Shown: positions 1-12,500 of the stretch, piece by piece
Layout: each line of letters begins with the position of its first letter
Numbering within the stretch: the first letter of the stretch is position 1
DNA from: Parapristionchus giblindavisi
Lineage: Eukaryota; Nematoda; Chromadorea; Rhabditida; Diplogasteridae
Length of the DNA stretch: 64,000 nucleotides
Reading direction: 5' to 3'
NCBI GenBank assembly: GCA_943737045.1
Contig: CALSFV010000327.1
Coordinates: 62,001-126,000 of the forward strand
Notes under the pieces: model-generated
Told to the model about the DNA's origin: nothing
What the model saw: the letters and a program-made list of their open reading frames with translations, nothing else
Database searches by the model: none
Translations under genes and position numbers: made by a program

Positions 1-369
1 ATTCATGCCCGTGCGCACCCTCTCATCGATCAATCTTGAAACGCGCAGTCACCAGGTCGGTGTCCAGAGCGCTTTACAATACAATCACTATAGCGATTTT
101 GGATAGCATTGAATACCTACGCATGCCATGAAAACATAAGATATCCGTGAAACACTGATTCACCTAGTACCGTCGCAATGCTCTTTCCTCTCTCATTTTC
201 ATAATTAAAACACGAAGCAAAACATGAAAACCGTCCTATGCATGACTAACGGATAAATATAAATTATTTATTAAAATAAATTATTGATCATTAAATTATT
301 TACTAAAATGTACAGTCCTAAACATTCAGCTTACTAGTTTACATAAATTAGTATGCTATTCGCTGCTTT
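1..369. other. Non-coding stretch, nothing confidently recognised
   Basis: AT-rich sequence with no supported exon. It probably belongs to an intron of the kinase gene, whose later exons must lie beyond position 1. A short minus-strand reading frame at 1-48 resembles the kinase linker, but its splice phase does not fit (see rejected items). Confidence 0.4.
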
Positions 370-414
370 ATGGGGTTTCGGGCGCTAAGTGTAACTAATC
401 TATCATCAGTCCAT

Positions 415-433
415 CAATCAATCGACCAATCAC

Positions 434-468
<35 letters not shown>

Positions 469-469
469 C

Positions 470-507
<38 letters not shown>
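415..507. repeat. (AATC)n microsatellite
   Basis: About 90 bp of near-perfect AATC tetranucleotide repeat with a few substitutions (for example CACCC and CGACC interruptions). The same tetranucleotide recurs at other intronic sites in the window (4215-4255, 12860, 18120-18225, 40030-40065). Confidence 0.9.
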
Positions 508-508
<1 letters not shown>

Positions 509-698
509 TTCCCCCACTCACCAATGGTCGGTCGTCTCGTCCTCATATCTCGCGGTGTACTCTCCACACCTCCGAGTGCCACGCGAGTGTCGTGCACTCC
601 TGTTGAACAAAAAACACCATTACAAACGATAAAAGTAATCCCAACAAACCAAAGCCATTCCTCCATATACCCCATACAATTTACAGGACAGTTACAAC

Positions 699-1190
699 CA
701 GTCTCTCCATTTCCCACACTATTTCTCTGTTATCTAACCAAGGTCTCTCCATTTCCCACACTATTTCTCTGTTCTCTAACTACGGTCTCTTCATTTCACA
801 CACTATTTCTCTGTTCTCCAACTACGGTCTCTCCATTTCACACACTATTTCTCTGTTCTCCAACTACGGTCTCTCCATTTCACACACTATTTCTCTGTTC
901 TCCAACTACGGTCTCTCTATTTCACACACTATTTCTCTGTTCTCCAACTACGGTCTCTTCATTTCACACACTATTTCTCTGTTTTCTAACTACGGTCTCT
1001 TCATTTCACACACTATTTCTCTGTTTTCTAACTACGGTCTCTTCATTTCACACACTATTTCTCTGTTTTCTAACTACGGTCTCTTCATTTCACACACTAT
1101 TTCTCTATTTTCTAACTAAGGTCTCTTCATTTCACACACTATTTCTCTATTTTCTAACTACGGTCTCTTCATTTCATACACTATTTCTCA
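699..1190. repeat. 42-bp minisatellite, about 12 units
   Basis: Twelve direct units of 42 bp, each containing a form of TTTCACACACTATTTCTCTG. Unit starts fall at 699, 741, 783 and so on to 1161. Because 42 is divisible by 3, the array stays open in frame and produces a fake 14-residue repeat protein. Read on the minus strand, the core AGAGAAATAGTGTG matches the separate 42-bp array at 21.6-21.96 kb. Confidence 0.93.
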
Positions 1191-1319
1191 TAGATACAGA
1201 GAGAGAAGCAGTTTAAGTGATCATTTCCCCCTTAATATCAAACATGCAAAAGAGCATATGAATATGCGACTCACAATCCCATTATCCAGCAAAACTGCCA
1301 CTCAGTTATATCACATATT

Positions 1320-2275
1320 TACCCGTTATCGTTAGATAGATTACATTTACATTTTACATTTAAACAACTTTATCAGCATTTGGATGTTATTCTAGCTGGG
1401 TCGCCATTAGGGTTCTCCATCGAGTCCGATCGTGTCTTGCTATTTGCATGAATTGAGGACCAGCGACCTTTACGAATTCATCTCTCCATCGCATTGCCGG
1501 CTTTCCACGCTTCCTTTTTCCACGCGGAGTCCATTCGAGCACTTTTAGACTCCATCGATCACAACACGATTTCGAGAGCCTCCCGACCCACATCCATTTC
1601 CGAATCACCGCCTCTCTCACCACGTCCTTTAGTCTCGTCATGCCACGCATATGCTCGCTCGAAATATGATCAAGCACAGTGACGCCAAGTATCTTTCGTT
1701 CGAGTCTGCGCTGAGCAACGGAGAGTTTGTGTTTTTGTTGTCTAGTAAGATACCATGTTTCGGCGCCATATAGGAAAGCGGGGAGAACAACTCCGTCAAA
1801 TAGCCGTTTCTTCAAGTACATAGGAACCCCCTTTTTACGAAAAAATTCCGCATATTTGGAGAATGCCCAGTTCGCGCTTCTAATCCTTCTATGAAGTTCA
1901 CCCGTAAATCTTCCATCTCCGAGTGTGATTTCCTGCCCCAGATATACAACCTTTTCCCTTACCTTTACTATCTCTCCTCCAACAACCACTGGTCTACCAT
2001 TGGGGTTATTTGTGAGAGCTTCCGTTTTTGTACCATTTAACCGCAACCCTACCTTCAACAACTCTTTTTCGAGTTCTCGCACCATTGAATTTGGCGCGAG
2101 TCGTGAGAAATAAGGACGCAGTCATCAGCATACAAAAGGTGTGATAAGTACTCCCCATCAATCCGTATTCCCTTCCTAGCCCAGTTTACTCCTTTGAAAA
2201 CTGCATCAAGTACCGAAACGAATAGTAGATAGATAGCTATCGCTAAATAAACCCTGTCACGTTCCCCCAAGTCCT
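1320..2275 (-). mobile_element. 5'-truncated RTE-type LINE, reverse transcriptase 3' part
   Basis: On the minus strand the frame first shows the polymerase motif LLYADDCVLIS (about 2135-2105). After a frameshift near 2095 it reads 232 residues at 2085-1387 with the conserved LINE C-terminal block: YLGQEI, then PAFLYGAETW, then QRRLERKILG, and finally a W..RGKRKRGKP..RWRDE stretch. This pattern is characteristic of RTE-clade elements. The element lacks the endonuclease and the N-terminal reverse transcriptase. Its 3' end carries a short tail built from TGTAAA-type units at about 1340-1360. The frameshift and truncation make it a dead copy. It lies in the presumed intron of the kinase gene, in the same orientation. 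Confidence 0.85.
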
Positions 2276-2283
2276 TTCTATTA

Positions 2284-2365
2284 TGAGTACTGTTTTTCTC
2301 ATCGTTTCTGTATTTGCTTTCGCACCTGCCACGGGTGTATCAAATAAATAAATAAATCAAAATTC
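2284..2365 (+). repeat. Possible retroelement 3' end with (AAAT)n tail
   Basis: A short unique block ending in three AAAT units (2342-2355), placed directly between the LINE and the kinase exon. It looks like the tail of a short retroelement on the plus strand, but no body can be identified. Confidence 0.3.
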
Positions 2366-2367
2366 AC

Positions 2368-2479
2368 CATTAATCGCAACGCGGCTGGCCATTGGCGCGT
2401 CCGGCGTCGCGCCCATCGTAGAGTGCGGAGACGCGGGCGGCGTGTTCGCGGACGACGATGACACGTTCGATCCGGAGAC
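2368..2479 (-). CDS. DGK exon D17 (Ser/Pro-rich linker)
   Basis: Acceptor CTCTGTCAG on the minus strand, donor GTGAAT; 112 nt entering in phase 0 and leaving in phase 1. It encodes a [20 protein letters not shown] linker before the accessory catalytic domain. A fold-back element begins only about 50 bp upstream of its acceptor. Confidence 0.8.
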
Positions 2480-5400
2480 CTGACAGAGATACGGCATGTC
2501 TATGCACGTTTTTATATATTTATACAGTATATATCACGGGTCTCCTGTAAAAGTGTATCAAAATCGCCCCCTTTTGCTACTAGGAAAAATTTTTTCTCTC
2601 GGATTTCGATGAAAATCGATTGTTGGATGTGGTTGGGGGTCATGAGAAGGCTTATCGACTTGATTTGGCCAAAATCGCAGATTATCGATTTTTTGTGATC
2701 TACCACAGAAATTGCCGTAACTCGGTTCATTTTCATCGTACAGAGACCAGGAAGGTGTTATTCGAATCGTATAAGTATGCTCTCCAAAACGTTTTCTGGA
2801 ACACAATGGCGGAAAACCCGTCTTCAATGTGTTTCACCCGAAAAACTGATTTTTTGACTACAAAAGCGAGTGTTTCTCGAAAAATTCTCAGAAACACAAT
2901 GAATTTTATTGCTCCAATGGACTCGCCACACCCGATATAGGGTACGTATGTAGTTCATTTGACTCATCTCTGGCCCACGGACATCGAAATACTAAGTACT
3001 CCCGGACTTAGTCATTTTTTTCCAGAAAAATGGATTTTCGACCATAAATCGCTTCAAAATGGTCCTAGAAACAATTTCAAAAAAGGGAAATGAAGCTCTC
3101 AACGAGTACAACAAAATATATTTATATAATTATCACGCTAGAGATGATCATTCTCGAGTTATAATACGATTTCCTAAATTTGAAGGAAGAATCATTCCGA
3201 ATTTCTGCGATTTTGATTCTGTTGGCATCACGTGCTTAAAATTTCTTTAAATTAAATTTAATTAATTAATTTAATTTAATTTTTTTAAATTTAATAGAAG
3301 AACAATCTGTTCACGGATGATGCCCCTGACCTATCTACTGAACTCATATTCGATCAGTAAATGAATCCGCCGTTGTATTCTCAATTTATATTCTATGTAA
3401 ACTTTTTATGTTGTGCGAAAGTAATCTAACTCATGCTATTTTTGATAAAATCATGCTACTAAAATCTCGAATGTAAACAAAGATAACTGAAATTCGGAAT
3501 GATTCTTTCTTCAAATTTAGGAAATCGTATTATAACTCGAGAATGATCATCTCTAGCGTGATAACTATATAAATATATTTTGTTGTACTCGTTGAGAGCT
3601 TCATTTCCCTTTTTTGAAATAGTTTCTAGGATCATTTTGAAGCGATTTATGGTCGAAAATCCATTTTTCTGAAAAAAATGACTAAGTCCGGGAGTACTTA
3701 GTAATTTTTCGAGAAACACTCACTTTTGTAGTCAAAAAATCAGTTTTTCGGGTGAAACACATTGAAGACGGGTTTTCCGCCATTGTGTTCCAGAAAACGT
3801 TTTGGAGAGCATACTTATACGATTCGAATGACACCTTCCTGGTCTCTGTACGATGAAAATGAACCGAGTTACGGCAATTTCTATGGTAGATCACAAAAAA
3901 TCGATAATCTGCGATTTTGGCCAAATCAAGTCGATAGGCCTTATCATGACCCCCAACCACATCCAACAATCGACTTTCATCGAAATCCGAGAGAAAAAAT
4001 TTTTCCTAGTGGCAGGCGTTCATACACTTTTACAGGAGACCCGTGATATACGAATGCAACAAACTACAAGACTAATAAACCGCTGGATAATATAAAGCGA
4101 TGAAACATGCATGATGCGGGAGGTGTGTAATCTCGCATTTTCAGCATAGACAGACTATTAAGTATTTTGTTCTTCAACTCTATCTAGTGGTGACCAAAGA
4201 TCAAAGCATGATAAATCAATCAATCGATAAATCAATAAATGGATCAATAAATGAATCGTACCTTGAGTGCGGATGGTGTCGTTTTACTCCTCTTCTTGCG
4301 GAACTTGTCTCGCTTGGCGGCCGCCGCGCCAACACTTCTGCAATTCACAAAGACATTTATTTATTTATTTATTTCACATTATTTCTTTTGTGTTATTTCT
4401 TTTATGTTATTTCCTTGCCACCCAAGTTGTGGCATCATATTTTATGCAATTCTCCACGACATCACTTGTTCACTATGTCTTAGTTATCCCAGTAACGCAT
4501 AAACTTATTATGATTACTATTATACAGTGTCACAATCAATAAATCACGTCCAACCACATGATGCACCCTGCTACTGCACCATGATCGATAATCGATAATC
4601 AATAGCCTACCGTAATGACTCAACTACCGTATACCAGCCACCGTATACCTGATCTCCCTATGTGCTCATGATCGATAATCGATAATCCATAGCCTACCGT
4701 AACCACTCAACTACCGTAAACCGCATAGTCTACCGTAATCACTCCTAACCCAACTACAAAACTACCGTATACCGGCTACCGTATACCTGATTTCCCTATT
4801 GTGTTTATCGAGCGTCTTCTCGGCGTACTCCAGCACGTCCATGATCGTCTTCTTGAACGAATTCGCCCTCTGGATCAGGCGCTCGCGACGCGCCCGCTCC
4901 TCCTCTCCTGCAATTTTATTTAATTTAATTTAATTTATCAAACATCAAAAAGATGCGACAATACCGTATCCTAATCAGAGATCAGAGATCAAAGATCAAA
5001 GAACATAAATATGCTAATAAATATTATTAGAGATCAAAATCTATCTCCTGCAATATCGTAGTAACCTAATCAGAGATCAAAGATCAAAGAACATAAATAT
5101 AATAATAAATATTATTAGAGGTCAAAGATCAAAGATGCGGCCAATGATCAAGACACATATAATAACAGACTTTTCAAGACATCGATTTAACCAGTTGCGT
5201 TCGCGTTACAGCGCCTCGTGAATAACGACGGTATAGTGACTATTACTGATATGCCTTCTATCACCCGTTCAACAATAGTTCTATTTGCTGCGATAACATT
5301 GCTTGATAAATGACGACATTTTAGTGATCAATTGTTTCATCTCCTCCGCTTTTGCAAGGTAATATTATAGTAAGTAGCGCGACAAAAAGAAACTTACTTT

Positions 5401-8400
5401 ATACTTACTTTTTTGTTACTGTTTTGTAGGGTTGCCGGTTCGAATTCGAATTCGAATTATTCGCACCCCTTTCCCATCTCTCACCTTCTCTCCCCTCTCC
5501 CTTCAAAGAATTCGACACACCTGCCAGACGGAACGAATAGTTCGGGACAGACCGAATTATTCGCATTCTCTCACTCTCTCGTATCCTTTCTCGACCCTCC
5601 CTCCTCTCCCTCCGCCTCGTTCCCCAATGAGACACGTTTCAAGAGATGGCTAATTCCCCTCGCATCTGAGAGCTTAGCAGTCAACAGCAAAGTTGTAGCT
5701 CATATCATTCCCCTTCTGATTCAATTTTGAAAAAGTCGATACGATAACCACGAACAAAATGACATCCGTTCTACGAATTCAGGGAGAAATTTGAATTATT
5801 CACTGTAGCCATGTATCTTACTCTATTACTCCGTCTTACTCCACATTGCTTTATCATTCTTTACAGAAGTAATTACACAAAAACAAAAACAAGTAAATGG
5901 GAAGAGACAGTCACGAAAAATAATGACGTATAACATACATATGAGACGAATCGCGAGAAAATCGACCGTTTCGGAGGGTCCGCGGACATAGAAATTTCGA
6001 CCCCCTGAAAAATTCAGATTAAGTACTTTGAACGATGCTCTATCGAACTGCGCTTTCCGAATTTGCATATCTGTTCTCATTTTCGAGTAGTGGTAGGTCA
6101 AAGTTGGCAGGTACGGTATTTTTGGCTCGAATGTGCGTCAGAAAAATGATCATAACTCCGTTCAAAATAATGATAGACACTTTTCCAAAAAAAGCATCGA
6201 AAGAGGAGATCTTGCGCAACATTTCCCAGTTGGTGACGTCATTTTTCGGCCATGCTCCGGTGCTGGGCGGTCGGTTTTATGAAAAAGTGACTTAACTTTC
6301 CTAATCGGAAAAAGTGCACTTTTCTTCTATGCGCGTTTTGTTGCACCCATATGTGTCATATGTTTTTTTATGTTTTTAGAGCGGTACCTCTTTAGCTCTT
6401 TACCTTTACCACCGAGCGGGTTCGAACCCCGGTTCGATCCAAATCTTTTGCTGATTTTTACAGACACAGAAAACTTGTTCCAAGGTATTTTTTCGTGATA
6501 AGAATGATGAAACAAGTTGTTTTGAGTCATTCTGAGCTGGAAAACGTTCATTTTATGGCAACACATCGCGCGGAGTTGGGGCGCGCGCGTGTAATCTCGA
6601 TGGCGGATATCTCGGCTCTAAGAGCAGGTAGGCCTTCACTTCCAAAAACATAAATGTTCAAAAACATTATAAGAAATATTATAAAGATTAATTAACATTA
6701 CTGAGACGTTTTTTCCACGTGGAAAAGCAAAATATGGGTTTTTTTCAAATTTTTCGGAACTCGGTGATTTTGTGTTTCAAATAACTGTCGTATATGGGTA
6801 TTTTGAGCTCGTAATGCTTTTTCGGATGTTTTTGAGTCATTTAAGCTCCTTTGCTGTTTCTTGATAAAGGAATAAGCCGTTCTTTCCTTTGACAGGTCCG
6901 AGGTCGCGTCACTAAAATCAACGCCTTTTTTTTTTCCAATTCGGAAATCCTCTGAAACTTGGGTCATTTTTAGACACATATGGGTGCAACAAAACGCGCA
7001 TAGAAGAAAAGTGCACTTTTTCCGATTAGGAAAGTTAAGTCACTTTTTCATAAAACCGACCGCCCAGCACCGGAGCATGGCCGAAAAATGACGTCACCAA
7101 CTGGTAAATGTTGCGCAAGATCTCCTCTTTCGATGCTTTTTTGGAAAAGTGTCTATCATTATTTTGAACGGAGTTATGATCATTTTTCTGACGCACACTC
7201 GAGCCAAAAATACCGTACCTGCCAACTTTGACCTACCACTACTCGAAAATGAGAACAGATATGCAAATTCGGAAAGCGCAGTTCGATAGAGCATCGTTCA
7301 AAGTACTTAATCTGAATTTTTCAGGGGGTCGAAATTTCTATGTCCGGGGGGTGGTCGAACCTCTGGCGATTCGTCTCATATAGATCATAACGTAGCTCAA
7401 AGTTTATGTTTTGACTTGATTTTTTTTTTGCCTGGAACTACGCCAACATCAGCTATCGAATGAGCCTAAACATGGACAGATTCGGAGAGGATATTCATCA
7501 CGTAAATATCTGACTGACCTACTCGTGATCAGTTCAAAATCTGGTATAAAATGCCCGCTGAGTTATCATCTGTTACATTTTAAAATATCGGACTGACATA
7601 CTCGTGATCAGCATAACATTTGTCATAAAATGGCCGCTGAGTTCCCATCTGATACATTTTGAAATATTGTTCATTTCAATATTTTGAAATATTATTGTTC
7701 AGATTATACTAGAGTAGATATGCATTTTTTTCGTGACTTTCTCTTCCCATTTACTTGTTTTTGTTTTTGTGTAATTACTTCTGTAAAGAATGATAAAGCA
7801 ATGTGGAGTAAGACCGAGTAATGGAATAAGATTCATGGCTACAGTGAATAATTCAAATTTCTCCCTGAATTCGTAGAACGGATGTCATTTTGTTCGTGGT
7901 TATCGTATCGACTTTTTCAAAATTGAATCAGAAGGGGAATGATATGAGCTACAACTTTGCTGTTGACTGCTAAGCTCTCAGATGCGAGGGGAATTAGCCA
8001 TCTCTTGAAACGTGTCTCATTGGGGGACGAGGCGGAGGGAGAGGAGGGAGGGTCGAGAAAGGATACGAGAGAGTGAGAGAGTGCGAATAATTCGGTCTGT
8101 CCCGAACTATTCGTTCCGTCTGGCAGGTGTGTCGAATTCTTCGAAGGGAAGGGGAGAGAGGGCCCGTCTCAAACGAATTGCCGAGAGAGAAGGGAAGCGA
8201 CTGACAAGGGGCACGAATTATTCGCCCTCGTTCCTGCAACCCTACTGTTTTGCTATTTCATGAGAATATAATGAAAAAGTAAGTATAAAGTAAGTTATTT
8301 TGGCGCGCTACTTACTATAATATTGCACAAACAAACAAATAAACAAACAAATAAACAAATAAACAAACAAACAAACAAATAAATAAGTAAACAAACCAAA

Positions 8401-9084
8401 GCTATCCGCACTCTCCACTCCGCTCTCCTCGAGCGTCGTCAACTCGTGCAGCTCCTTCATGATCGGATTCAGGCGAGCCATCAGCGTACGGCATCTGCAA
8501 GCTCGGATTGTCATTGTCATTGTCACTGTCGGTCAGATCATTGTCATTGTCAGTTTGTGACATCATTGTCATTGCATTGCATTGCCACTACGGCACTGTC
8601 CGTTTAGCTGGCTAGCTCCATTTCCAACAATAATTTTTGCATTGCGAAAATGGCAGAGAATAAAATCTCTCACTTGACATTCATGGGATCTTCGGACGGC
8701 CGACCTGCCTGTCGCTCCCAGCACTCCACCTGCAAGAGTTCATTCACATACGTTTCAAATGTACATAGCACCGTGAGACACATTGTTTATTCATTTTCAG
8801 TTTCGTACATTTCATATGGGGGGGGGGGGTGGTTTGGCATTGGGGGTACACGCCAACTAATACTTGCACATGCTTTAACACTTGTCAGTACTTTAATTTG
8901 GCCTCTTTTTATTGCAAGAGCATACTGCTGTAGCCTTGTAGACTATCAATATATTCCAAAATGTAGTTTGATCTTTGATCTATGTAGTCTGATCTCTCAC
9001 TCGCACATACCTGATCAAAGGTGGACTGGACCTCGTCGATGAGCTGCTTGATCACGAAGCAGAGGGCTCTGAATACGGATAAAA

Positions 9085-9168
<84 letters not shown>

Positions 9169-9518
9169 TGAATACGGATATATAGCATAACCACAAGAAT
9201 CATCGTTTCTTCAAAAATTATTACATCCTACTAAGTGAACATGATACACGAATCTTCCGGGTGGAGACAAATGATAATCAATAAATAAAATCAATAAATA
9301 AAATAAAATAAATCAATAAAATTCCATACTTGACTGCGACAAAGACATCATAGGGCGCCTCCGCATTGATGAACGCCGTCACCTGCAACATTCTAGTTTC
9401 ACCACGAGTGGATAATCGAACGGATATATCAGCACAATGCTAGAGCACTCATTCGCTGATTGAAAACAATTTAAAAATACAACTAAATAATTCGCCTTGG
9501 CGACGGACATCCTTCAGA

Positions 9519-9570
<52 letters not shown>

Positions 9571-12500
9571 CCTTCTCGGCCACTTGATCGTGCAGCTTCC
9601 CATAGGCTGGATCCACGCCCTCCAACGCCATGATCGACCATCTGAATGAATGGATAGAGGATGAGGTTGGATGGAGAGATAGTTGACCCAAAGATTCACT
9701 AGAGTTGGCTAATAGGCTCACTAGAGTTCCCTAAAAGTTGACTAATAGACTCACTAGAGTTGGTTAATATACTCACTAGAGTTGGTTAATATACTCACTA
9801 GAGTTGGTTAATAGACTCACTAGAGTTCCCTAAAAGGCTCATTAGAGTAGACTAATATACACCAGTCACTCTCACGTTTCAGCCATCTTAAATCTTCGCA
9901 AGGAGCGCATACAACGGCACTATCACTATTTCTAAATCTAAAGAAAGAAGAAAACAAAGTGAGATCTCATTGTCAATGCTGACAAGCAATCACAAATCGC
10001 CACCCGTCACTCTCACGTTTCAGACCATTGTCTAATATTGTTGTTCTTGTTGCTGTTAATAATGCGCTAACAGTTCAAGTGTAACAAGGAAGACTAGACG
10101 ACACGCTCACTCGAGACTAACTTTATCATGATAGGAGGGGGGGGGGCACTACTTCAGAATAGGGAACCAGTCCAAAAGAATAGTATAATTGCCTAATATA
10201 AACGCCCTTTCCTTTGTGTTAATTTCATTTTTCACGTCCTTTTGGACTTGCCCGGTGTACTGGTACTCTATTCTAAAAATCTATCGTTCATTCGAAATTG
10301 GAGATGCTCCTACTCATTTACAAGCAGCAATCGATTCAATAGCAAAATGGTCTCTGGATTGGCAACTGCCATTGGCGGAGCATAAGTGTTGCTCACTTCA
10401 TTTAGGTAGAGCAAATCCAATGAGAAAATACAACATTGGGACCGTAAACCTTGAACAGAAAGAAATGGTCAGGGATCTTGGTTTCATCATTCAGAAGACT
10501 CTAACCTTTTCGAACCACAGCAGGCTAACGGCATCAAAAGCCAAAACCGCTTGCCACATAATCCTTAGAGCATTACTCACCAAGAACGTGACTGTACTGT
10601 TAAAAACGTACTCAATCTATATCAGACCAATTGTAGAAAGTGCCTCAATAGTCTTCAATCCATATCAGATAGGAGATAAAAAGATTTTAGAAAGGGTCCA
10701 AAACTATTTTACCAGACGAATATTCATGCGTTGTTTCAATGCCACATGGGATTCAATGCCCTCAAGCATGCAAAGGAATAAACAACTAAATCTAGATAAC
10801 CTTGAAAAACGAAGAGAAGAAATCGATATCAATTCAGCTATGAAACTTATCAGAGGAAAATATAAAATCTCTAATCGAAAACCACATTACTTTCGCACTT
10901 ATACAACTCATAATGGTCTCAATTTTAATAATCCAGGTTCACGCTTTCACTACAGGCATAATAGTTTCTTTCCTAGAGCGGCAAGGCTTCTTGTACGACC
11001 TAAAAACCGGATTACCTTTAGTTTCCCTGAGTGAAAATTGATTGATGTGATCTTCCTATTTCCCATAATAATTCTATTCCGACAGTTCTTTTGTTCACCA
11101 ATAATCTGTTCCTCTTATTCATTCACACATTTTATTTGTTCTTTACTGTACCGTGTTTCCTTGTGAACGCATAAATATTATTATATTCTGAAGTAGCGCC
11201 GGAGGGGGGGGAGGGGTATACAGGAGAATGGGTCATGAGGAATGACTATGCAAATGGAATGAGGGGCGATCATTCTGGCATGATCTCTTTCTTTTGATCG
11301 GTCTGCACGGCGTGACCCAACAACAACAACAACAACAAATCTCCACCCGTCACTCTCACGTTTCAGCCTTCTTAAATCTTTGCAAGGAGCACATGCAACG
11401 GCAGTAGAAACTGCTTAATCTCAAAAGAAAGAAGAAAACAAAGTGAGATCTCATTGTCAATGCTGACAACCAATCAAATCACTCTCATGTTTCAGACCAT
11501 TGTCTAATATTGTTCTGTGGCCGTATGCATGAACAACGGAAAACCGTTTTCCGGAAAAATGTGACGGCATTCGCGTAGGTGGACGATTTTTGGAAAGCGC
11601 CTCCTCCGCCTACGCTAATGACGTCGCATTTTCCAGGACAACGGTTTGTCGTTGTTCATGCATACGGTCATTGGAGATTAAAGTGATCTCCAATGCTGAC
11701 AACCAATCACAAATCGCCACCCGTCACTCCCACGTTTCAGACAATTCTTAAATCTCGTTCTCGTTCTCGTTATTGTCAGCTAATACCCCCACTGACCTAT
11801 CGAGCATCCTCGTATGCGCCCTCTCATACGTCCGTATCATATTGGGCAGCCGGGCGTCGTTGTAGTACGCGTGGCCCCAGCCCATCACGCGGGCCAGATC
11901 GTTGCCCGTGCCCAGCGGCAGGATGCCCAGCTGCACCTGAAACCGGATTTTTTTATTTATTTATTTTTATTTTTTTTTTGAATTTTTATTAAGCTTTAAA
12001 GAAATCATAATATTCAATGCATTCATCAATAGACACGACCACGATTTCCACTTCGAAAGCGACCGTCATACGCCACAGGTCGAATAGCTAAGTGACTGAC
12101 TTTTCAAAACGCGGTCAGATTTTCAAAAACAAAATACGGTCAGTCTTCGCAGTTTGTAACGTACTTTCGTGCCTATGATGCATAGGCCGAAAAATATGTT
12201 ACAAAGTACTAAGCCTGACCGGATTTTAGCCAAAATTTCACAAAAATCTAAAAACCTGACCGGATTTTGAGCCAAAATTTCTCAAAAATCGAAAAACCTG
12301 ACCGGATTTTAGCCAAAATTTCACAAAAATCTAAAAACCTGACCGGATTTTGAGCCAAAATTTCTCAAAAATCGAAAAACCTGACCGGATTTTGAGCCAA
12401 ATTTGGCAAAAATCGAAAAACCTGACAGGATTTTTAAAACCGATAACCAGCTATTCGACCTATGCTATGATGATAGCGGACCTTCATAGAACAATGACAT

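Noticed and set aside
1..48. Minus-strand segment reading LRVSRLIDERVRTGMN, weakly like the DGK delta linker
   Set aside because: The only acceptor (TTTCAAG) is non-standard and gives the wrong phase for exon D17. It could be used only with an unseen exon between.
524..1216. Long plus-strand frame with a 14-residue repeat (TVSPFHTLFLCSPT-like)
   Set aside because: Arises from a 42-bp minisatellite whose period is a multiple of three. The array ends abruptly, lacks a start context, and the same DNA word recurs elsewhere in the opposite orientation.
6408..6436. GGGTTCGAACCCCGGTTCGATCC as a tRNA gene T-arm
   Set aside because: No A-box or acceptor stem at the right distance on either strand. 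The motif is a short palindrome in the centre of FB2.
9514..9699. Poly-Asn frames over ATT tracts
   Set aside because: Trinucleotide microsatellite translated in one frame; the real exon D10 lies in a different frame.
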